Below are positions 44,008 through 53,259 of a stretch of DNA of 64,000 nt, piece after piece. The stretch is from Candidatus Heritagella intestinalis (GTDB lineage Bacteria; Bacillota; Clostridia; Oscillospirales; Acutalibacteraceae): the NCBI GenBank assembly GCA_904420555.1, contig CAJFVO010000001.1, positions 124,001 through 188,000 on the forward strand, read 5' to 3'. Both the position numbers and the translations under genes were made by a program. Position 1 is the stretch's first letter; each line of letters starts with the position of its first letter. Under the pieces are notes generated by a model. The model was not told the DNA's origin, did no database searches, and saw nothing but the letters and a program-made list of their open reading frames with translations.

Positions 44008-45648
44008 TTAGTCCATACCGCCCCGAATTTCCACCCGGCGGACTTTGCCGCTGATGGTCTTGGGCAGCTCTGCCACAAAGTCAATAATCCGGGGATACTT
44101 ATAGGGGGCTGTCTGCTTCTTTACATAGTTTTGCAGCTCTTTTTTCAGTTCGTCACTGGCTTCATAGCCACGGGACAGCACAATGGTGGCCTTGACCACC
44201 TGGCCCCGGATCGGGTCCGGCACGCCGGTAATGGCGCATTCCAGCACAGCGGGGTGCTCCATGAGCACGCTCTCAATTTCAAAGGGCCCGATGCGGTAGC
44301 CGGAAGACTTGATGATGTCGTCGTTGCGGCCGATATACCAGAAATAGCCGTCCTCATCCTGCCAGGCCGTGTCGCCGGTGTGGTAGATGCCGTCGTGCCA
44401 CGCGCTGCGGGTGCGCTCTTCATCCCGGTAATAGCCGTCGAAGAGGCCCACGGGCTTGCCCTTGTCGGTGCGCACCACGATTTCGCCTACCTCGCCGGTG
44501 GGAACCGTGCGGCCTTGGGCATCCACCAAATCCACCGCATAGCAGGGATTGGGCCGGCCGGTGGAACCGGGCTTGGGCTTGGTGCCTACCGGGTTATAGA
44601 GAAGCAGGGTGGTCTCGCTCTGGCCAAAGCCCTCCATAAGCCGCAGGCCCGTGGCCTTATAGAACTGGTTGAACACCTCGGGGTTCAAGGGCTCGCCGGC
44701 AATGCTGGCGTGCTGCAAAGAAGAAAGGTCGTATTTGGACAAATCTTCCTTGATGAAGAACCGGTACATAGTGGGCGGCGCGCAGAAGGTTGTGATCTGA
44801 TACTTGGCGAAGAGGGGCAGAATCTGCTCTGCATGGAAGCGGTCAAAGTCGCAGACAAAGATGCCCGCCTCCATGAACCACTGGCCATAGAGCTTCCCCC
44901 ACATGGATTTCATCCAGCCGGTGTCGGAGATGGTCAGGTGCAGGCCGTCAGGCACAACATTCTGCCAGTATTTCGCCGTGACAATGTGGGCAATGGGATA
45001 GGTGAAGTCATGGCAGACCATTTTTGGCATACCGGTGGTGCCGGAGGTGAAATAAATGAGCATGGGGTCAGACGCCAATGTCTCCACCCGCTTGAATTCA
45101 TCAGAGTACTTGAGATATTCCTTGTCAAAGTCCACCCAGTCGGCGTGCTTCCCGTGGACGCTGATCTTGATCTCCACTGTGGGACACTCCGGCAGGGCCG
45201 TGTCCACGTGCTCCGCCACATCGCCGTCTGTGGTGCAGATCACCGCCTTGATGCCGGCGGCGTTGCAGCGGTAGGCGATGTCCTTTTTGGTCAGCTGGTT
45301 GGTGGCGGGAATGCCCACAGCCCCCAGCTTGTGGAGCCCCAGCAGGGCGAACCAGAACTGATAGTGGCGCTTCAAGATGAGCAGTACCCGGTCTCCCCGG
45401 CTGATGCCCAGGGAAGAAAACAGGTTGGCCGCCCGGTTGCTGGCCTTGGAGATTTCGGAGAAGGTGAAGGTGTGCTCCTCCCCCGCCTCGTTGCACCAGA
45501 GCATAGCCCGGCGCACCGGCTCTTTCTCAGCGATAACGTCCACCACATCATAGGCAAAGTTGAAATCCGGCTGATACACCGGCTCAAACCCTACCAGCTG
45601 GCCGTCATAAAAGGTCTCGCGGCAATATTTCTGATGAATATTCAGCAT
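44008..45648 (-). CDS. AMP-dependent acyl-CoA synthetase family ligase
   Basis: 546 residues of the ANL superfamily. YFTSGTTGMPKM (about 206-217) is the P-loop, GFGQSE (near 334) the A5 motif, GDTAW-x6-YFWYIGRNDDIIKSSGYRIGP the hinge region with Asp and Arg, and Lys in ISGKVRR near the C-terminus the catalytic lysine. It activates a carboxylate as acyl-AMP and transfers it to CoA. Overall features resemble acetyl- and medium-chain acyl-CoA synthetases; the acyl chain is not known. The ATG overlaps the stop of the preceding regulator by 7 nt, so the two are coupled. Confidence 0.87.
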   Translation of the reverse strand: MLNIHQKYCRETFYDGQLVGFEPVYQPDFNFAYDVVDVIAEKEPVRRAMLWCNEAGEEHTFTFSEISKASNRAANLFSSLGISRGDRVLLILKRHYQFWFALLGLHKLGAVGIPATNQLTKKDIAYRCNAAGIKAVICTTDGDVAEHVDTALPECPTVEIKISVHGKHADWVDFDKEYLKYSDEFKRVETLASDPMLIYFTSGTTGMPKMVCHDFTYPIAHIVTAKYWQNVVPDGLHLTISDTGWMKSMWGKLYGQWFMEAGIFVCDFDRFHAEQILPLFAKYQITTFCAPPTMYRFFIKEDLSKYDLSSLQHASIAGEPLNPEVFNQFYKATGLRLMEGFGQSETTLLLYNPVGTKPKPGSTGRPNPCYAVDLVDAQGRTVPTGEVGEIVVRTDKGKPVGLFDGYYRDEERTRSAWHDGIYHTGDTAWQDEDGYFWYIGRNDDIIKSSGYRIGPFEIESVLMEHPAVLECAITGVPDPIRGQVVKATIVLSRGYEASDELKKELQNYVKKQTAPYKYPRIIDFVAELPKTISGKVRRVEIRGGMD

Positions 45649-46229
45649 GACTCCTCTTCCTCCTGGTCTTTGATGACAATGGCAAGAAACTGACAGGGTT
45701 CTCCCCCGGTGGCGATCATGCCGTGGCCGCGGCCGGAATCATAGAAAATGGCGTCCCCAGCTTTGAGCACCTCCGTGTGCTCCTCCATCTGCACCTTGAG
45801 CTTGCCGGAAAGGATATAGTCGAATTCCTGGCCCGCGTGGGTGGAAAGGGCAATGGGAGCCTCCTGTTCTTCCGGAATGTACGGGGCGGTTACCAAAAAC
45901 GGCTCCGCCAGCTTGTGCTTCAGGCGATACCCCAGGTGTTTATAGGTAAAGCCCTTGCGGCGGCGCATATCCAGGCCCTCGTCCTTGCGCACAATACAGT
46001 AGAAGGAAAGGTGGGGGTCCTCGCCGGTGAGCAGCTCCACAATGTCCACGCCGAATTTATCGGCGCACTTGTACAGGAAAGTGAAATTAAAGTCCTTCTT
46101 CCCTTCCTCGCACATCCGGTATTCCTCCGGAGAGACATCCAGGGCCTCTGCCATTTCCTCCATGGTAAACTCACAGATTTCCCGCAGCGCACGGATGCGC
46201 TCGGCAATCTCAACGACTCTTGCTTCCAT
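45642..46229 (-). CDS. XRE-family regulator with C-terminal cupin domain
   Basis: 195 residues. Residues about 8-67 are a Cro/CI-type helix-turn-helix (FTMEEMAEALDVSPEEYRMCE). Residues about 115-190 form a cupin barrel (GQEFDYILSGKLKVQM, then GDAIFYDSGRGHGM), a sensor domain for small carboxylates or related effectors in this regulator class. The coupled synthetase gene suggests it senses the substrate or product of that enzyme. It lies 33 nt behind leuS and may share its transcript. Confidence 0.87.
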   Translation of the reverse strand: MEARVVEIAERIRALREICEFTMEEMAEALDVSPEEYRMCEEGKKDFNFTFLYKCADKFGVDIVELLTGEDPHLSFYCIVRKDEGLDMRRRKGFTYKHLGYRLKHKLAEPFLVTAPYIPEEQEAPIALSTHAGQEFDYILSGKLKVQMEEHTEVLKAGDAIFYDSGRGHGMIATGGEPCQFLAIVIKDQEEEESC

Positions 46230-46261
46230 AATACAACTCCTCTCCTGTTTTTGGGATAGCC

Positions 46262-48667
46262 TTATCGGGCTACAATATTCACCAGCTTGCCGGGCACATA
46301 GATTTCCTTGACAATCTTCTTGCCGGCAATTTCTGCGGCGATCTTGGGCTCATTCTTGGCGGCGGCCAAAGCGTCCTCCTTGGCGATGTCCGCTTCCACC
46401 TGCATCCGGGCGCGGAGCTTGCCGTTTACCTGCACCACGATCTCCACGGTCTGGTCCTTGCACTTGGCCTCGTCATAAGCCGGCCACTGAGCGCTGGCCA
46501 CCATGCCCTCTCCCAGGGCGTTGGCCTCCCAAACCTCCTCGGTGACATGGGGGGCAAAGGGGTTCAGCAGCAGGGTGAAGATCTTCAGCTCCTCCTTGGT
46601 GATGGAGCCATGATCGGTAATGTCGTTGATGAGGGCCATCAGGGCTGCAATCGCGGTGTTGAACTTCAGGCTCTCAATATCCTCGGTGACCTTCTTGATG
46701 GCCTTATGGAAAGCGGTCTCCATTTCCGGACGCAGGCCGCCCTCGGTGAGGATTTCCTGGAGGTTCCAGTAGCGCTCCAGGAAGCGGCGGCAGCCCCGCA
46801 GACTGTTGATGTTCCAGGGAGCGGCCTTTTCAAAGTCGCCGATGAACATCTCATAGAGGCGCAGGGTGTCCGCGCCGTACTCGTTGACAATGTCGTCGGG
46901 ATTCACCACGTTGCCCCGGGATTTGCTCATTTTCTCACCGTTGCCCCCCAGAATCATGCCGTGGCTGGTGCGCTTGGCATAGGGCTCTGCGGTGGGAACC
47001 ACGCCGATGTCATAGAGGAACTTATGCCAGAAACGGCTGTAGAGCAGGTGCAGGGTGGTGTGCTCCATGCCGCCGTTGTACCAGTCCACACAGTTCCAGT
47101 AATCCAGGGCCTCTTTGCTCACAGGGGCCTTGTCATTGTGGGGGTCCATGTAGCGCAGGTAGTACCAGGAAGAGCCGGCCCACTGGGGCATGGTGTCGGT
47201 TTCCCGGCGGGCCGGGCCGCCGCAATGAGGACAGGTGGTATTTACCCAGTCGGTCATATGGGCCAGGGGGGATTCGCCGTTGTCCGTGGGCTCATAGGAC
47301 TTGACGTCCGGAAGGGTCAGGGGGAGCTGCTCCTCCGGCAGGGGCACCCAGCCGCACTTCTCGCAATAAACTACCGGGATAGGCTCACCCCAATAACGCT
47401 GGCGGGAGAACACCCAGTCACGGAGCTTGTAGTTGACCTTCTCGTGGCCGATGCCCTTTTCCTTCAAATATGCAACAATGCGCTTCTTGGCGTCCTCTAC
47501 GCTGAGGCCATCCAGGATACCGGAATTGACCATGATGCCGGTGTCGCAGTCGGTGAAGGCTTCCTTCTCCACATCGCCGCCCTTGACCACTTCCACAATG
47601 GGCAGGCCGAACTTCTTGGCGAACTCCCAGTCCCGGGTATCATGGGCAGGCACAGCCATAATCGCGCCGGTGCCGTAGGAAACCAGCACATAGTCGGAGA
47701 TAAAGATGGGGATTTCCTTGCCGGTGAGGGGGTTCACAGCGGCAACGCCCTGGAGCCGAACGCCGGTCTTGTCCTTGGCCACCTCAGTGCGCTCAAAGTC
47801 GGACTTTTTGGCGGCTTCCGCCTGATAGGCCCGGATTTCTTCCATATTTTCCAGCCGGTCCGCCCACTTTTCCAGGTAGGGGTGCTCCGGGGAAACCACC
47901 ATGTAGGTAGCGCCGTAGAGGGTGTCGGGCCGGGTGGTGTAGACAGTCAGGGTATCCCCGGCGGTGGTGGGGAAATCCACCTCGGCGCCGGTGGAGCGGC
48001 CAATCCAGTTAATCTGCTGGGCCTTCACCCGCTCAGGGTAATCCACCAAATCCAGGTCGTCAATGAGGCGCTGGGCGTATTCGGTAATCTTCAGCATCCA
48101 CTGGGACTTGACCTTGCGGACCACTTCGCTGCCGCAACGCTCGCACACGCCGTTGACCACTTCCTCGTTGGCCAGCACGCACTTACAGGAAGTACACCAG
48201 TTTACGGCCATCTCCTTCTTATAGGCCAGGCCGTGCTTCAGCAGCTGCAGGAAAATCCACTGGGTCCACTTGTAGTAGTTGGGGTCCGTGGTGTTGATTT
48301 CCCGGCTCCAGTCAAAGGAAATGCCCAAAGACTGAATCTGCTGCTTAAACCGGGCGATGTTCTGCTTGGTGACCTGGGCGGGATGCACGTGGTTCTTGAT
48401 GGCATAGTTCTCCGTGGGCAGGCCAAAGGCGTCCCAGCCAATGGGATACAGGACGTTATACCCCTGCATCCGGCGCTTCCGGGAGACAATGTCCAGAGCG
48501 GTGTAGGGCCGGGGATGGCCCACATGCAGGCCCTGGCCGGAGGGATAGGGGAACTCTACCAGAGTGAAATATTTGGGTTTATCGGAGTGGTTGGAGGCGT
48601 GGAAAACGCCGGCCTCCTCCCACTTTTGCTGCCACTTGGGCTCAATGGATTTGGGATTGTATTTCAT
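46262..48667 (-). CDS. leuS: Leucyl-tRNA synthetase
   Basis: 801 residues; a class I synthetase that charges tRNA(Leu). The HIGH-like HVGH is near 47-50 in [14 protein letters not shown], the CP1 editing domain (about 220-410) contains the conserved Thr-rich TTRPDT and [12 protein letters not shown], and KMSKS is near 577-581. A zinc-type CTSCK ... CERC insert lies at about 155-185. The order yqeK-rsfS-leuS and the leucine-type T-box upstream of yqeK indicate control by uncharged tRNA(Leu). Confidence 0.97.
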   Translation of the reverse strand: MKYNPKSIEPKWQQKWEEAGVFHASNHSDKPKYFTLVEFPYPSGQGLHVGHPRPYTALDIVSRKRRMQGYNVLYPIGWDAFGLPTENYAIKNHVHPAQVTKQNIARFKQQIQSLGISFDWSREINTTDPNYYKWTQWIFLQLLKHGLAYKKEMAVNWCTSCKCVLANEEVVNGVCERCGSEVVRKVKSQWMLKITEYAQRLIDDLDLVDYPERVKAQQINWIGRSTGAEVDFPTTAGDTLTVYTTRPDTLYGATYMVVSPEHPYLEKWADRLENMEEIRAYQAEAAKKSDFERTEVAKDKTGVRLQGVAAVNPLTGKEIPIFISDYVLVSYGTGAIMAVPAHDTRDWEFAKKFGLPIVEVVKGGDVEKEAFTDCDTGIMVNSGILDGLSVEDAKKRIVAYLKEKGIGHEKVNYKLRDWVFSRQRYWGEPIPVVYCEKCGWVPLPEEQLPLTLPDVKSYEPTDNGESPLAHMTDWVNTTCPHCGGPARRETDTMPQWAGSSWYYLRYMDPHNDKAPVSKEALDYWNCVDWYNGGMEHTTLHLLYSRFWHKFLYDIGVVPTAEPYAKRTSHGMILGGNGEKMSKSRGNVVNPDDIVNEYGADTLRLYEMFIGDFEKAAPWNINSLRGCRRFLERYWNLQEILTEGGLRPEMETAFHKAIKKVTEDIESLKFNTAIAALMALINDITDHGSITKEELKIFTLLLNPFAPHVTEEVWEANALGEGMVASAQWPAYDEAKCKDQTVEIVVQVNGKLRARMQVEADIAKEDALAAAKNEPKIAAEIAGKKIVKEIYVPGKLVNIVAR

Positions 48668-48703
48668 GGAAAATATCCTCCTTGTGCGATCTTGAAAACT
48701 GCC

Positions 48704-49054
48704 TTATTCCGAAAGGCCGGGGTCCACTTCTTCCCCATCCTTCCAAAGCCGGTCCAGGTCATAGAAATTCCGGGATTCGGGGGTAAAGACGTGTACCACC
48801 ACGCTGCCGTAGTCCAGCAGGACCCAGGAGTTGGAATGGTAGCCTTCCATGTGGCCGGGGGCCACACCCTGCTCCTTTAAGCGGAATTCCACCTCGTCGG
48901 CCAGGGCCTTTACCTGCGTATTGCTGGTGCCGGTGGCGATGACGAAATAATCAGCGATGACGGAAAGCTCCGTAATCCGCAGAATCTTCAGGTCAAGGGC
49001 CTTTTTGCTGTCCAATGCTTTGGCAGCCGCCCGGGCCAGTTCCAGTTCTGTCAT
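48704..49054 (-). CDS. rsfS: Ribosomal silencing factor RsfS
   Basis: 116 residues from the ATG at 49054 (AAAGGA eight bases upstream). RsfS binds L14 on the 50S subunit and blocks subunit joining when nutrients are scarce. The conserved DYFVIATGTSNTQVKALAD and WVLLDYGSVVVHVFTPESR-like core are present at the normal length. It lies between yqeK and leuS, all probably under the T-box. Confidence 0.95.
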   Translation of the reverse strand: MTELELARAAAKALDSKKALDLKILRITELSVIADYFVIATGTSNTQVKALADEVEFRLKEQGVAPGHMEGYHSNSWVLLDYGSVVVHVFTPESRNFYDLDRLWKDGEEVDPGLSE

Positions 49055-49158
49055 GTGCAAAATCCTTTCTTCTTTTCTGGTTTCTTGTGATTGGGGGAAG
49101 CTGCCGCTCCTGAAAAGCGGCTTCCCTTTTGCGTCCTCTTCGGGACTTCTCTATTTTG

Positions 49159-49812
49159 TCAGCCTTCCTCTTGGGAAGGCGCAGAAGTGTTTTCAAAAGC
49201 CTCCGGATGCATCAGCACCCAGTTATAAGCGGCCACGGTGTCGGGATGAACCGGCACCTCTTGCTTGGTCAGGTCCTGGATGGTAAAGGCCAGGCCCTCG
49301 ATCATGGCGGCCCGCAGGTCGGTCTCCGCCTTTTTCCGCATCCGGTCTACCCCAGGATAGTCCCGGTCCGCAGAGACAAAGTCTGCCGTAAAGACCACCC
49401 GCTCCAAAGGCGTCATCCCCTCCCGGCCAACGGTGTGGTAGCGCACGGCGTTTAAAATCTCCGGGTCGGTGATGTGCAGGACCTCTTTGAGATAGGCCGT
49501 GCCGCTGACGGCGTGATAGAGCTTTTTGGCTCCCAGCTCCAATTCCGTCAGGTGCATCCCTGCCCTTTGCACCATAGCAAGCTGCTCCAAAGGCGGGGTG
49601 TCCTTCATACAGTCGTGGAGGATGCCGGCCTCGGCGGCCTTTTGCACATCCGCGCCAACCCGCTCTGCCAGCACCACCGCTTCATATGCCACGTTGACGC
49701 TGTGGCGGTACCGTTTCTCCGAGAGCAAGGGGCGGATTTTTTCCCCGTAGGCCTTGGCCGTGGGGAACCGCTGAAACAGCCGCGCTTCCCGCTCCATATC
49801 CTTTTTTCCCAT
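49159..49812 (-). CDS. yqeK: YqeK-type HD-domain diadenosine tetraphosphatase
   Basis: 217 residues. The HD hydrolase motif set is present: His37 in RYRHSVNVA, His66-Asp67 in GILHDCMKD, and later VRYHTVGREGM and FTADFVSADR. YqeK enzymes split Ap4A symmetrically into two ADP. It is the first gene after the T-box and has AAAGGAAGGG before its ATG. The 104-nt spacer to rsfS holds a bulged hairpin (49095-49126) with no minus-strand T tract. Confidence 0.92.
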   Translation of the reverse strand: MGKKDMEREARLFQRFPTAKAYGEKIRPLLSEKRYRHSVNVAYEAVVLAERVGADVQKAAEAGILHDCMKDTPPLEQLAMVQRAGMHLTELELGAKKLYHAVSGTAYLKEVLHITDPEILNAVRYHTVGREGMTPLERVVFTADFVSADRDYPGVDRMRKKAETDLRAAMIEGLAFTIQDLTKQEVPVHPDTVAAYNWVLMHPEAFENTSAPSQEEG

Positions 49813-49855
49813 ATTGTCGCCCTTCCTTTCCAGATGGCCGGAACTCCCGGATAAA

Positions 49856-50121
49856 CAAAAAGCCCCGGATACAGCCTACGCCATATCCGGGGCGAAATCT
49901 TCATTCCGCGGTACCACCCTGATTCAGCCGTATTCCACGGCCCTTATGGGACTTTCCAAATCCCGGCCGATAACGGGGCCAACCGTCCGCCCCTTAAGAG
50001 AGCGGCAACTCCGGGATGAGCTATCCACAGCGGGCTCCTGCCGGCTCGCACCTGCCGCCGGCTCTCTGCCAGGCCGCCCGCTGTCTTTTTCCCTTCACAG
50101 TCTTCTGCGTATTACACTGTT
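49856..50121 (-). promoter_or_regulatory. T-box riboswitch, leucine specifier
   Basis: Minus-strand leader of about 265 nt. The T-box sequence AGGGTGGTACCGCG is at 49907-49920. The terminator follows: perfect arms 49884-49893 and 49862-49871, then TTTTT. Stem I shows ACAGCGGGC/GCCCGCTGT closing a helix with the GGCAGGTGCGAGCCGG-like distal loop; below it the loop TGGATAGCTCA lies against a GGGA/TCCC stem. The codon at its 3' end, CTC (50018-50020), is Leu and is followed by a purine, as expected for a specifier. Uncharged tRNA(Leu) should bind, form the antiterminator and allow yqeK-rsfS-leuS transcription. The specifier assignment is by eye. It fills most of the gap 49813-50194. Confidence 0.88.
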
Positions 50122-50128
50122 ACCGTCA

Positions 50129-50158
50129 ATTATACTCTACCGGCCTTCCCCGTGTCAA
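50129..50158 (-). promoter_or_regulatory. Promoter of the T-box operon
   Basis: Minus strand TTGACA (50153-50158), an 18-nt spacer and TATAAT (50129-50134). Transcription should begin near 50121. Confidence 0.82.
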
Positions 50159-50194
50159 GAGAAACCGCCCTGTTTTCCCCAAAAGGCCGGGATG

Positions 50195-50662
50195 TCACCG
50201 GCTGGGGAGGGTATGCTCTTCCCGCTGCTTCCTTCCCGGAGGAAAGAAAATCAGCCACACGCCAATGAGGCAGAAGGCCGCCCCGCCCAAAAGGTTTACC
50301 ACCAGGGCGTCGGGCTGAGGCTCCAAGATGGCGGTGGAGACCTCCGGATGGGCAGGGTCTACTTTCACATCGAAGCTGTCCCCCACTTCCCGGGGCGTGG
50401 CATCCCCCACCAGCTCCCCGGTGTAGGATCCCTCGTTGACGGCGTATTCATAAGTGACGTCGTAGACTTTTTTACTGCTGCTGTGCCGGCCCCCGGAGGA
50501 TTCCCAGCGCTGCTCCACGGCGGTGACCGTGGCCATGGAAACCCGCCAATCCTGCTGGGCCAGCTCCTGGCGGAACTGGGAAATGCCGAACACTGCGGTG
50601 TAAATCCCCCAAAGGAGGAACAGGGCCCCCACCGCTCCTAAGAATGCTCTGCGGAGTTTCAT
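50195..50662 (-). CDS. DUF3592-domain membrane protein
   Basis: 155 residues. Two hydrophobic helices (about 8-28 and 122-141) flank an extracytoplasmic DUF3592 domain with the typical core V-x2-VEQRWESSG, YDVTYEYAVNEGSYTGE and VGDSFDVKVDPAHPE. The function is unknown. The start overlaps the nadD stop by 4 nt, so it is a coupled tail gene. A short GCCGG/CCGGC hairpin with TTTT at 50181-50202 overlaps its stop and may terminate the operon. Confidence 0.82.
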   Translation of the reverse strand: MKLRRAFLGAVGALFLLWGIYTAVFGISQFRQELAQQDWRVSMATVTAVEQRWESSGGRHSSSKKVYDVTYEYAVNEGSYTGELVGDATPREVGDSFDVKVDPAHPEVSTAILEPQPDALVVNLLGGAAFCLIGVWLIFFPPGRKQREEHTLPSR

Positions 50663-51273
50663 TGTATTTCCTCCTCCCGATACAGGCCTTTTTCCCCGAT
50701 ATACCGGGCCACGGCGGGAGAGACCAGCCCTTCCAAAGAATCACCCTTGGCGACGGCTTCCCGGACCATGGTGCTGGACACCGGCAGAAAGCGGATATTG
50801 CAGAGCAGGGTCTGCGCGCCCTGGGCCTGCAAAACCGACGCTTTCCGCTGCAGGTGCTCCATGCCGTCCGGGCTCCTGGGGGCGGCGCACAGGGTGGCCA
50901 GCTGGTAAATCTTTTCCGGCCAGCGCCAGTGGTCAATGGTGAGAAACATATCCTCCCCCATGAGCAGATACCACTGGTTGCCCGGATACAGCCGGTGGAG
51001 CTCTTCCAGGGTCTCGGCGGTGTAGCTCTTCCCCGCCCGGCGGATTTCCAAATCCGAAACCCGGATGCGCCCATCCCCCTGGGCGGCCAGGCGGCACATG
51101 GCCAGGCGGTCCTGAGGGCTGGCCAGCTGGTGGGCCTCCTTGTGGGGCGGCTGGAAGGTGGGCATAAGCAGCACCTGGGTCAGCCCCAGCTGCTGGGCAA
51201 AATCCTTTACCAGATGAATATGGGCTTCATGAATGGGGTTGAAGGTGCCGCCATAGAGGCCGATTTTCGCCAT
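50659..51273 (-). CDS. nadD: Nicotinate-nucleotide adenylyltransferase
   Basis: 204 residues; transfers AMP from ATP to nicotinate mononucleotide in NAD synthesis. GGTFNPIHEAH (8-18) is the nucleotidyltransferase HxGH-type motif, and SSTMVREAVAKG near 165-176 is the conserved ISSTxIR region. In many Firmicutes nadD is followed by yqeK and rsfS; here the T-box leader and the DUF3592 gene separate them. Confidence 0.95.
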   Translation of the reverse strand: MAKIGLYGGTFNPIHEAHIHLVKDFAQQLGLTQVLLMPTFQPPHKEAHQLASPQDRLAMCRLAAQGDGRIRVSDLEIRRAGKSYTAETLEELHRLYPGNQWYLLMGEDMFLTIDHWRWPEKIYQLATLCAAPRSPDGMEHLQRKASVLQAQGAQTLLCNIRFLPVSSTMVREAVAKGDSLEGLVSPAVARYIGEKGLYREEEIQ

Positions 51274-51288
51274 GCGCTATCACCCTTC

Positions 51289-51591
51289 TCAGTCTTTCCC
51301 CTTGGGGAGGACAATTTTCGGCTCCTTGGGGTGGCGGCGGTAGAGGACAAAGCGGGTGCCGATGACCTGCACCACCTCGGCGCCGGTTTCCCGGGCCAGC
51401 TCCTCGGCGGCATCCCGGGGAGAAAAGGGCGCGGTCTCCAAGGCCCGGCCCTTGATGAGCTCCCGGGCGGTGAGGGCGTCGTCCGCCTGCTTTACCAGCT
51501 CCGGGCTCATGCCGGATTTGCCTACCATTAAAATGGTGTCCAGGGGGTTTGCCAGAGAGCGCAGATAGGCTCGTTGCTTGCTTGTCAGCAT
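51289..51591 (-). CDS. yhbY: YhbY-type CRM-domain RNA-binding protein
   Basis: 100 residues from the second Met (51591), which has AAGGAG seven bases upstream; the first ATG lies too close to the SD. The CRM fold shows MLTSKQRAYLRSLA, VGKSGMSPELV (the GxxG loop) and IGTRFVLYRR. These proteins associate with pre-50S ribosomal particles. It lies 15 nt before nadD. Confidence 0.93.
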   Translation of the reverse strand: MLTSKQRAYLRSLANPLDTILMVGKSGMSPELVKQADDALTARELIKGRALETAPFSPRDAAEELARETGAEVVQVIGTRFVLYRRHPKEPKIVLPKGKD

Positions 51592-51630
51592 ATACATACT
51601 CCTTACATAGTATCAATCTTTTGGTTATTG

Positions 51631-52209
51631 TTATTTCTTCAAAAAGGCTTCCAATGCCTGGGAGAACTTCTCCAATGCCTTGCCCCGGTGGCTCACTGCA
51701 TCCTTTTCCGCTGCTGTCATTTGGGCGAAGGTCTTTTCCCCGCACAAAAACACCGGGTCATAGCCAAAGCCGTCCTCGCCCGCAGGGGCGAAGGCGATGG
51801 CGCCGGGGCACTCCCCCTCTGCCTGGATGCGCTCCCCATCGGGGAACACACAGCAGACCGCGCTGACGAACCGGGCTCCCCGCTTCTCTGCCGGGACGCC
51901 TTCCAGCTCTCCCAGGAGCTTTTCCATCCGCTGGGCGTCCGTAGCGTTCTCCCCGGCATACCGGGCGGAATACACCCCCGGGCGGCCGTCCAGGGCCTCT
52001 ACCTCCAAGCCGGAATCATCGGCCACGGCGGGCAGTCCCGTTTCCCGGCAGGCGGACTGGGCTTTCAAAAAGGCGTTTTCTGCAAAGGTGGTTCCCGTTT
52101 CCTCCACCTCGGACAAATCGGCGGTAATGGCCTCGATGCCCAAGGGGGCCAGGATGCGCTGGAGCTCCTGCAATTTATGTTGGTTGTGGGTGGCAATGAC
52201 AAATTTCAT
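51631..52209 (-). CDS. rdgB: XTP/dITP diphosphatase (HAM1/RdgB)
   Basis: 192 residues; hydrolyses non-canonical purine triphosphates to keep them out of nucleic acids. ATHNQHKLQE (6-15) is the base of the substrate pocket, TFAENAFLKA, ADDSGLEV with the metal Asp, and GFGYDPVF and SHRGKAL near the end are all intact. It lies between ftsY and yhbY. Confidence 0.95.
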   Translation of the reverse strand: MKFVIATHNQHKLQELQRILAPLGIEAITADLSEVEETGTTFAENAFLKAQSACRETGLPAVADDSGLEVEALDGRPGVYSARYAGENATDAQRMEKLLGELEGVPAEKRGARFVSAVCCVFPDGERIQAEGECPGAIAFAPAGEDGFGYDPVFLCGEKTFAQMTAAEKDAVSHRGKALEKFSQALEAFLKK

Positions 52210-52227
52210 GGGAATCCCTCCATTTCC

Positions 52228-53145
52228 TCAGTGGTCGTCCCGCTCGAAGAGAGCCCGGGCAAAGTCGTCGGCGTCAAAGGGCTGCAGGTCGTCCACCTTT
52301 TCGCCTACGCCGATAAACTTCACCGGCAGGTTCAGCTCTTCCCGGATAGCCAGCACCACGCCGCCTTTGGCAGTGCCGTCCAGCTTGGTGAGGACAATGC
52401 CCGTAATGCCTGCCGCCGCGCTGAACTCCCGGGCCTGGTTCACGCCGTTTTGCCCGGTGGTGGCGTCCAGCACCAGCAGCACCTCTTTATCGCAGCCGGG
52501 GAGCTCCCGCTCAGTAATGCGGTTGATTTTCGCCAGCTCTTCCATGAGGTTTTTCTTATTGTGGAGACGCCCGGCTGTATCGCAGATAATCACGTCACAG
52601 CCCCGGGCCTTGGCCGCCGCAATGGTATCGAACACCACTGCCGCCGGGTCGCTGCCCTCGGCGTGCTTAATCATGGGCACATCCGCCCGCTGGCTCCAGA
52701 CCTCCAGCTGTTCAATGGCTGCAGCCCGGAAGGTGTCCGCAGCTCCCAGGATGACCTTCTTCCCTTCTCCTTTGAGGCGGGCGGCCAGCTTGCCGATAGT
52801 GGTGGTCTTTCCTGCGCCGTTGACGCCAATCACCAGAATCATGGAAGGCCGGGTGCTGATTTGCAGGTCTTCCCCGCCCCGAAGCATCTGGGCCACGGTT
52901 TCCTGAAGCATCCCCATAATGGCGTTGGGGTCCTTGACCCCCTCTTCCTTCACCCGCCGCCGCAGGGTCTCGCAGATATGCCCGGCAGTGGTGACGCCTA
53001 CGTCTCCCATGACCAGCAGCTCTTCCAGCTCTTCAAAGAGCTCTTCGTCAATTTTGGTAAAGGAATGCAGCATCCCGCTGATTTGGGAACTGATGCTTTC
53101 CCGGGTTTTCTTCAGGCCTTCCTTGATTTTGCTGAAAAGTCCCAT
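52228..53145 (-). CDS. ftsY: Signal recognition particle receptor FtsY
   Basis: 305 residues from the ATG at 53145 (GGAGGG upstream). The acidic A domain seen in E. coli is missing, as is common in Firmicutes; a short amphipathic start (MGLFSKIKEGLKKT) provides membrane contact. The N domain spans about 15-95, then the SRP-type GTPase: GVNGAGKTT (G1, about 105-113), DTFRAAA, DTAGR (G3) and TKLDGTAKGG (G4). It docks SRP-bound ribosomes at the membrane. It follows smc. Confidence 0.96.
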   Translation of the reverse strand: MGLFSKIKEGLKKTRESISSQISGMLHSFTKIDEELFEELEELLVMGDVGVTTAGHICETLRRRVKEEGVKDPNAIMGMLQETVAQMLRGGEDLQISTRPSMILVIGVNGAGKTTTIGKLAARLKGEGKKVILGAADTFRAAAIEQLEVWSQRADVPMIKHAEGSDPAAVVFDTIAAAKARGCDVIICDTAGRLHNKKNLMEELAKINRITERELPGCDKEVLLVLDATTGQNGVNQAREFSAAAGITGIVLTKLDGTAKGGVVLAIREELNLPVKFIGVGEKVDDLQPFDADDFARALFERDDH

Positions 53146-53259
53146 AAAGTCCCTCCGTTCGTCTCTTTGCCGGAACGTCTCCGGCCATTCTTTTATACTA
53201 TACCATAAATCCGCCGGCCAATCCATACGGGGTGGAAAAGACCCTTCTCTTTTTCGATT

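Noticed and set aside
46547..48880. Plus-strand open frame of 777 codons opposite leuS
   Set aside because: Antisense shadow of the leuS codons; composition is unlike a protein, and it crosses into rsfS.
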